64,000 nt of DNA, from assembly GCA_963739045.1 (NCBI GenBank), contig CAVTYY010000004.1:310001-374000 (forward strand). Reading direction: 5' to 3'. Below the pieces are notes generated by a model. It saw nothing but the letters and a program-made list of their open reading frames with translations, was not told where the DNA came from and did no database searches. This stretch comes from Halobacillus_B sp963739045 (GTDB taxonomy: Bacteria; Bacillota; Bacilli; Bacillales; Halobacillaceae). A program made the translations under genes and the position numbers. How positions within the stretch are numbered: the stretch's first letter is position 1; every line of letters starts with the position of its first letter. Shown here in pieces: positions 59,914 through 64,000 of the stretch.

Positions 59914-60123
59914 ATGAATACAAAAATTTTAGAAGTGCAAGGCATGACTTGCGGACACTGTGAAAGTGCCGTGAAAGGTGCCCTTCAGGAGTTAAGCGGA
60001 GTAGAGAAAGTAGAAGTCCATCTAGATACTGGTAAAGTGGAAGTGACGTTTAAAGAAGGAACGGTGACTGAAACCGATATGAAGGAAGCAATAGAAGAGC
60101 AAGGTTATGATGTAGTAGCTTAA
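59914..60123 (+). CDS. copZ: Copper chaperone CopZ
   Basis: A 69-residue ferredoxin-like HMA domain: MTCGHCESAVKGALQEL holds the CxxC that binds Cu(I). It delivers copper to CopA or CsoR. It starts 17 bases after copA with AAGGAGGA. Confidence 0.94.
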   Translation: MNTKILEVQGMTCGHCESAVKGALQELSGVEKVEVHLDTGKVEVTFKEGTVTETDMKEAIEEQGYDVVA

Positions 60124-60135
60124 TAATGGCGAGCC

Positions 60136-60172
60136 TCCCCCATACCCGAACAGGGTATGGGGGATTTTTTTT
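60136..60172 (+). terminator. Terminator of copper operon
   Basis: A perfect 12-bp stem (60136-60147 with 60153-60164), 5-nt loop, run of eight T. Confidence 0.9.
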
Positions 60173-60272
60173 ATAAAAACATAATCTAGGTGAACTTTCT
60201 TACGAGTACCGCCGTCTTTTCCTATTGAGTACATCATAATTATAAAGAGAATCATAGGAAAGGTTGAGATCT

Positions 60273-60992
60273 ATGAGGTCTTTAAAATACTTGAAAGCCC
60301 TGGTATTTATGGGAGCCTGCTATATGGTTCTTCCTACTTTGATCATGAGAAGGTTTTCGATGAAACGAATCCAGCCGCCGGAAGAGAACCCCGGGGTATA
60401 TTTAACTTTTGATGATGGCCCTGATCCACTTTACACACCTAAGCTTCTTGATCTATTAAACAAGTACCAAGTTCCCTGTGTATTTTTCGTAGTCGGAGAA
60501 CGGGCTCAGATGTATCCAGACTTGATCAGGAGAATGGCTGCGGAAGGACATGCTGTGGGCATTCATCATTATCAACATAAGAGCAGCTGGATTTTAGGTC
60601 CTTATTCCTTAAAGAAACAAATAGTGACCACAGGGCACATTTTGGAAGAAATTACCGGTGTGAAGCCGGTGTATTACCGTCCACCGTGGGGCCATTTTAA
60701 TCTTTTTTCGCCTGCTGCAGCGAAAAATCTTCAAGTGGTCATGTGGGATGTAATTGCTGGGGATTGGAAAGCAGGGTCCCAAACACAATTACTGTCTCGT
60801 CTATTGAACAAGGTTAGAGACGGGAGCATTGTGGTTCTTCATGACTGCGGAGAGACACTGGGAGCTGACTCCAAAGCCCCGGCTGTCATGATAGATGCTT
60901 TAGAAGCATTCATTTTGAAACTTAAGGACAGTTCCTATCAATTTAAAAGATTAGATGACCAACGTAAACCTTATGGTCAAAGGGGGAAGTAG
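60273..60992 (+). CDS. NodB-type polysaccharide deacetylase
   Basis: A 239-residue protein with one N-terminal membrane segment and a NodB deacetylase domain: YLTFDDGPDP (catalytic Asp and metal Asp), GIHHYQHKS (metal His pair), YYRPPWGHFN and IVVLHDCGE. It acts outside the membrane on acetylated glycans. I start at the ATG at 60273 because AGGAAAGG has a 9-base spacing. The next gene follows after 2 bases, so they are coupled. Confidence 0.85.
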   Translation: MRSLKYLKALVFMGACYMVLPTLIMRRFSMKRIQPPEENPGVYLTFDDGPDPLYTPKLLDLLNKYQVPCVFFVVGERAQMYPDLIRRMAAEGHAVGIHHYQHKSSWILGPYSLKKQIVTTGHILEEITGVKPVYYRPPWGHFNLFSPAAAKNLQVVMWDVIAGDWKAGSQTQLLSRLLNKVRDGSIVVLHDCGETLGADSKAPAVMIDALEAFILKLKDSSYQFKRLDDQRKPYGQRGK

Positions 60993-60994
60993 TT

Positions 60995-62185
60995 ATGAAT
61001 AAAATTCTATTTTTACCTTTATTTCAGATGCCTTCTGGGCACCACCATGCAGCTGATACAATCATAGACGGTTTGAAATGGCGCAGCGAACAAGTAGAGT
61101 GTAAAAAGGTCGATTTCTTAAAAGAAATAAGTCCTCTCCTTGAAAAAAGCGTTGCGTCTTTTTATTTAAAATGGATAAAAGCTTCTCCGAACACGTACAA
61201 TCTGGCTTATCACCATTTCTCTTATGCGAATGAACCTGATAAAAAGCCCTATCTTTGGTACGAGAGATTGTTTCTGAAAAAAATGGAGCAATTAATTATT
61301 CGTGAACAGCCTTCCTTAATTATTTGCACTCATGGCTTCCCTTCCTACTTTGTTAGCCGTTTGAAAATGAAGCACAAGATAAATATTCCTGTGATCAACA
61401 TTTACACAGATTTCTTTATTAACGATATTTGGGGGAAAGAGGGGATTGATTATCACGTCGTCCCCAATCTAAGGATTAAGAAGCAGCTCGAAACGAGTTA
61501 TCGAGTGAATCCAGAGCGGATCATCTGTTCAGGGATTCCTGTACATGAAGTATTTACGGAAAAAAGACCTACTTTAAAGAACAAAGCCATTTATTCGATC
61601 CTTGTCGCCGGGGGAAGCAGCGGGCTTGGGAATATCGCTGAATTCTTAGAGGAAGTCCACTCCTCTAACGCTGCCTTTACGATTCTTTGCGGAAACAATC
61701 GTGAATTATATGAGAGGATTATCAATCTCAATCATGAAAAAGTCACTCCGGTTCCCTATCTTTCTTCTAAACAAGCGATGAACAAGTTGTATGAAGAGTG
61801 TGACGCCATCGTGACTAAACCAGGGGGGATCACCATTAGTGAAGCTTTGAAAAAGCATCTGCCAATCTTTATTCATTCCAGCTTGCCTGGCCAGGAAAAA
61901 ATCAACGAAGAATTTCTTGCCAAAGAAGAACTGGTTTTTCAGTTGAATAAAGAGAAGTCTTACCTGCAGCAAATTATGGAGGTGCTGGCAGATCCGCGAT
62001 TACTTGCGGATCACTTGCGAAAAGTTGAAAACTATAACCAGCAGCTTGAGTCATCAATCGAAGTCGTGTACTCCATCATTGAAAGGATCATCGAAGAGGG
62101 ACAAACATCTTATGTGATCGATCACTCTTTAAAGCAGCATCGCTTTCCTTTATGGAAAAGAATGACTTCAAAATATAATCACTAA
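60995..62185 (+). CDS. MGDG-synthase-like glycosyltransferase
   Basis: A 396-residue GT28-type glycosyltransferase with the MGDG_synth N-terminal domain: LPLFQMPSGHHHAADTIIDG and KKVDFLKEISPLLEK, and the C-terminal GT-B nucleotide site VTKPGGITISEALKKHLP. The family (B. subtilis UgtP/YkoN types) adds sugars to diacylglycerol to make glycolipids or anchors. It is membrane-peripheral. Start codon ATG with GGGGGAAG. Confidence 0.85.
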   Translation: MNKILFLPLFQMPSGHHHAADTIIDGLKWRSEQVECKKVDFLKEISPLLEKSVASFYLKWIKASPNTYNLAYHHFSYANEPDKKPYLWYERLFLKKMEQLIIREQPSLIICTHGFPSYFVSRLKMKHKINIPVINIYTDFFINDIWGKEGIDYHVVPNLRIKKQLETSYRVNPERIICSGIPVHEVFTEKRPTLKNKAIYSILVAGGSSGLGNIAEFLEEVHSSNAAFTILCGNNRELYERIINLNHEKVTPVPYLSSKQAMNKLYEECDAIVTKPGGITISEALKKHLPIFIHSSLPGQEKINEEFLAKEELVFQLNKEKSYLQQIMEVLADPRLLADHLRKVENYNQQLESSIEVVYSIIERIIEEGQTSYVIDHSLKQHRFPLWKRMTSKYNH

Positions 62186-62226
62186 AAGAGACGAGTAAAA
62201 GGTCTTCAGGATGGGAGTAAGAATAA

Positions 62227-63045
62227 ATGAATTCGTTGTATTTAATAATAAAGTATGCCTTCCTTGGTTTAGTCCAGGGAATAACAGAACCATTGCCTAT
62301 ATCATCCAGTGGTCATCTTGTCATTATGGAGCATTTGCTAGGATTGAAAATTGAAGGTTTAAGCTTTGAGGTGTTAATGAATTTTGCTTCGTTGTTAGCT
62401 ATTCTCTATGCTTTTCGGGAAGAGCTTTACCGAATGACTTTAAATGGATGGGATTATGTACGGCATCAAACGCCTTCGTCTAAAGCAGATTTTTATTTAA
62501 TCTTGTATGTTATTGCAGGTACTATACCGGTAGGCATCATTGGAGTATTATTTAAAGATCAGATTGAAAACTTTTTTAAAGGATTGACGGTGATTGGCTT
62601 TGCATTAATTATTACTGGCGCTGCGCTCTGGCTGATAAGAAATTTAAGAGGGTATAAAGGAGAGCAGCAGTTGACTTTTAAGGATTCTTTACTTGTCGGT
62701 CTCTCTCAGGCCGTTGCCTTAATCCCTGGCATCAGTCGTTCAGGAGCAACCATTGTTACTTCTCTAGCGATTGGGATGAACCGAGAAACAGCTTTCCGAT
62801 TCTCCTTTTTGCTTTACCTTCCTGTTAGTTTAGGGGGAGTCATTATGTCTTGGGGTGATTTAACTAATACGGCGGATGGCAGTCAGATGATTGTTCCGTA
62901 TATTGTATCCTTTATTATATCTGTGCTTGCTACTTACTTTGCTTTACAGTGGTTTAAACAAGTTGTTCTGAAAGGGAAGCTGGGGTATTTCACCCTCTAT
63001 TGTATAACCATGGGGATTCTAGTTATCCTAGCTGCTCAATTATAA
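62227..63045 (+). CDS. uppP: Undecaprenyl-diphosphatase UppP
   Basis: A 272-residue BacA/UppP enzyme. Active-site motifs are GITEPLPISSSGHLV (usual Glu of GxTExLPISSS) and PGISRSGATIVTSLA. About eight membrane segments. It dephosphorylates undecaprenyl pyrophosphate outside the membrane, freeing carrier for wall polymers and giving bacitracin resistance. GGGAG precedes the ATG. Confidence 0.94.
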   Translation: MNSLYLIIKYAFLGLVQGITEPLPISSSGHLVIMEHLLGLKIEGLSFEVLMNFASLLAILYAFREELYRMTLNGWDYVRHQTPSSKADFYLILYVIAGTIPVGIIGVLFKDQIENFFKGLTVIGFALIITGAALWLIRNLRGYKGEQQLTFKDSLLVGLSQAVALIPGISRSGATIVTSLAIGMNRETAFRFSFLLYLPVSLGGVIMSWGDLTNTADGSQMIVPYIVSFIISVLATYFALQWFKQVVLKGKLGYFTLYCITMGILVILAAQL

Positions 63046-63066
63046 ATAGATGGGAACGAGCCTTCT

Positions 63067-63633
63067 ATGAGTCTTGATTTTGCTGCGCAGCAAATACAGT
63101 TATTTGGCTATTGGATTATTATAATGGTGTTGATTTGTGGAATAATAGGAGTACCAGCACCGGAAGAAACGTTTATGGTCTTTATCGGTATGCTTGCTGC
63201 CAAAGGTCAGCTTAATTTTGGATTATCTTTATTAAGTGTGACTGCAGGTGCAGTTATTGGCATGGTGCTTGCCTATATTATTGGCAGAAAAGCTGGGAAA
63301 TCGTTTATTGATCGATACGGGAAATATGTAAAGTTAACAGAGCAAAGATGGGAAAAAGCAGCCAGGGACTTCCGGAATTCTGGGAAATTGCTTGTGTTTA
63401 CGGCGTTTTTCTTACCAGGGTTTAGACAACTAAGTCCATATATAGCGGGGACCAGCGGCTTAAGCTTTCTTCCTTTTATCGTTCTTAGTGCAGCTGGGAG
63501 TTTTACCTGGGGGCTAGTGTTTACAGCAGGCGGGTATTTTCTTGGAGATCACATTCCGCTTAGTTACTTGCCCTGGGCAGGTGGAATAGCCTTTCTTGCA
63601 TTTATCCTAATCTCTATGAAGAAATACAAGTAG
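63067..63633 (+). CDS. DedA family membrane protein
   Basis: A 188-residue DedA/VTT-domain protein with four to five membrane segments. The features GVPAPEETFMVFIGMLAAKG, YIIGRKAG and FTAFFLPGFRQLSPYIAG are typical. Members of the family have been shown to return undecaprenyl phosphate to the inner leaflet, which would complement the UppP gene 21 bases upstream. The particular substrate here is inferred. Confidence 0.88.
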   Translation: MSLDFAAQQIQLFGYWIIIMVLICGIIGVPAPEETFMVFIGMLAAKGQLNFGLSLLSVTAGAVIGMVLAYIIGRKAGKSFIDRYGKYVKLTEQRWEKAARDFRNSGKLLVFTAFFLPGFRQLSPYIAGTSGLSFLPFIVLSAAGSFTWGLVFTAGGYFLGDHIPLSYLPWAGGIAFLAFILISMKKYK

Positions 63634-63673
63634 AACTAGATAAGCTATGCTCTATCTTTTTAGGAGCTGAGGA

Positions 63674-64000
63674 ATGGTGAATGAAGAGTTATATCGACTG
63701 ATTCATAACGCTAAAACTGGAGATAAACAGGCGTACAATGATCTTGTCGGCATGTATAATGCTAAAGTCTATCGCCATGCCTTTGCGATGATGAATGACC
63801 GGATGGAGGCGGAGGATATAACCCAGGAAGCCTTTATAAAAGCTTTTTATTCTCTAAATCGACTGGAAAATGAGTATGCATTTGTAAGCTGGCTGACAAG
63901 AATTGTCCACAATCTTTGTATGGATCGGATAAAAAAGAAAAAGCGTGAAGGAAAAAAACATGAAAAAATGAAAGAAAATCTCACCTTTCAAGACCGTCAG
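63674..64000 (+). CDS. ECF-type RNA polymerase sigma factor, cut by window edge
   Basis: The frame from the ATG at 63674 (or GTG at 63677) runs to the window edge. MVNEELYRLIHNAKTGDKQA is followed by region 2 text: HAFAMMNDRMEAEDITQEAFIKAFYSL, ending with SWLTRIVHNLCMDRIKKKK, typical of sigma-70 ECF region 2. The region 4 part is outside the window. Function as an envelope-stress sigma factor is likely but not visible. Confidence 0.85.
   Translation, partial: MVNEELYRLIHNAKTGDKQAYNDLVGMYNAKVYRHAFAMMNDRMEAEDITQEAFIKAFYSLNRLENEYAFVSWLTRIVHNLCMDRIKKKKREGKKHEKMKENLTFQDRQ

Noticed and set aside
1..64000. CRISPR array, tRNA or rRNA genes
   Set aside because: No regularly spaced repeats, no cloverleaf with CCA-like ends and no rRNA motifs were noticed on either strand.

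Overview
The window is a chromosomal segment of a low-to-mid GC, motile, Gram-positive bacterium of the family Bacillaceae. The order yvyE, degS-degU, degV, comFA-comFC, yvyF, flgM-flgN-flgK-flgL, yviE-fliW-csrA, hag, flaG-fliD-fliS-fliT, hpf, secA, prfB, yitT-type gene, cccB, ftsE-ftsX matches the known Bacillus subtilis backbone. A Halobacillus-like halophile is my best guess; that is inference from the proteins and the accessory genes, not from a search.

Layout. (1) 1-9662: the tail of a CWB2-repeat cell-wall protein, a lipoprotein, then a surface-polysaccharide locus (MurJ-type flippase, PIG-L deacetylase, Wzy/ligase-like membrane protein, GT4 glycosyltransferase, PssD/PssE pair, gtaB, UDP-glucose dehydrogenase). 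(2) 9699-14180: sulfate activation (sat, SLC13 permease with a frameshift, cysC, cysQ), joined to the polysaccharide genes without a visible terminator. (3) 14561-18341: an LCP-family ligase, small proteins, a cyclic-di-GMP-I riboswitch controlling a 40-residue SinI-like protein, and a TcaA-like protein. (4) 18542-26126: an APC permease, yvyE, degSU, degV and the comF genes. (5) 26190-36617: the late flagellar cluster, in which the flagellin gene is interrupted by a group I intron and several genes carry single-base insertions. (6) 36675-39815: an LTA-synthase-like sulfatase-fold protein and the hibernation factor gene hpf with overlapping sigma-B and sigma-H promoter motifs. (7) 40300-41285: accessory DNA with palindromic repeats and a 5'-truncated group II intron. 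(8) 41484-50055: secA, prfB with programmed frameshift, yitT-type gene, cccB, ftsEX and a PcsB/EnvC-like M23 protein. (9) 50159-55408: two large CWB2 proteins (an amidase and a glycosidase-like protein). (10) 55582-60123: GtrA, then a copper island (DUF4396, csoR, copA, copZ). (11) 60273-64000: NodB-type deacetylase, MGDG-synthase-like glycosyltransferase, uppP, DedA and a sigma factor cut by the window edge.

How it fits together. Three decision circuits sit close together: DegS-DegU, the FliW-CsrA-flagellin switch (with a clear CsrA hairpin in the flagellin leader), and a cyclic-di-GMP riboswitch driving a SinI-like antirepressor. They suggest tight control of the motile-to-sessile choice. 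Surface chemistry is the second theme: polymer synthesis, UDP-glucuronate supply, PAPS production, an LCP ligase, undecaprenyl phosphate recycling and three CWB2 proteins.

The most notable points are the riboswitch-SinI unit, the intron-split flagellin gene, the link of PAPS synthesis to a polysaccharide locus, the group II intron remnant splitting a palindromic element, and the paired 17-bp CsoR-like sites between DUF4396 and csoR. The frameshifts at 12376, in hag, fliD and fliT are all net insertions, so sequencing error has to be excluded before calling these genes broken.
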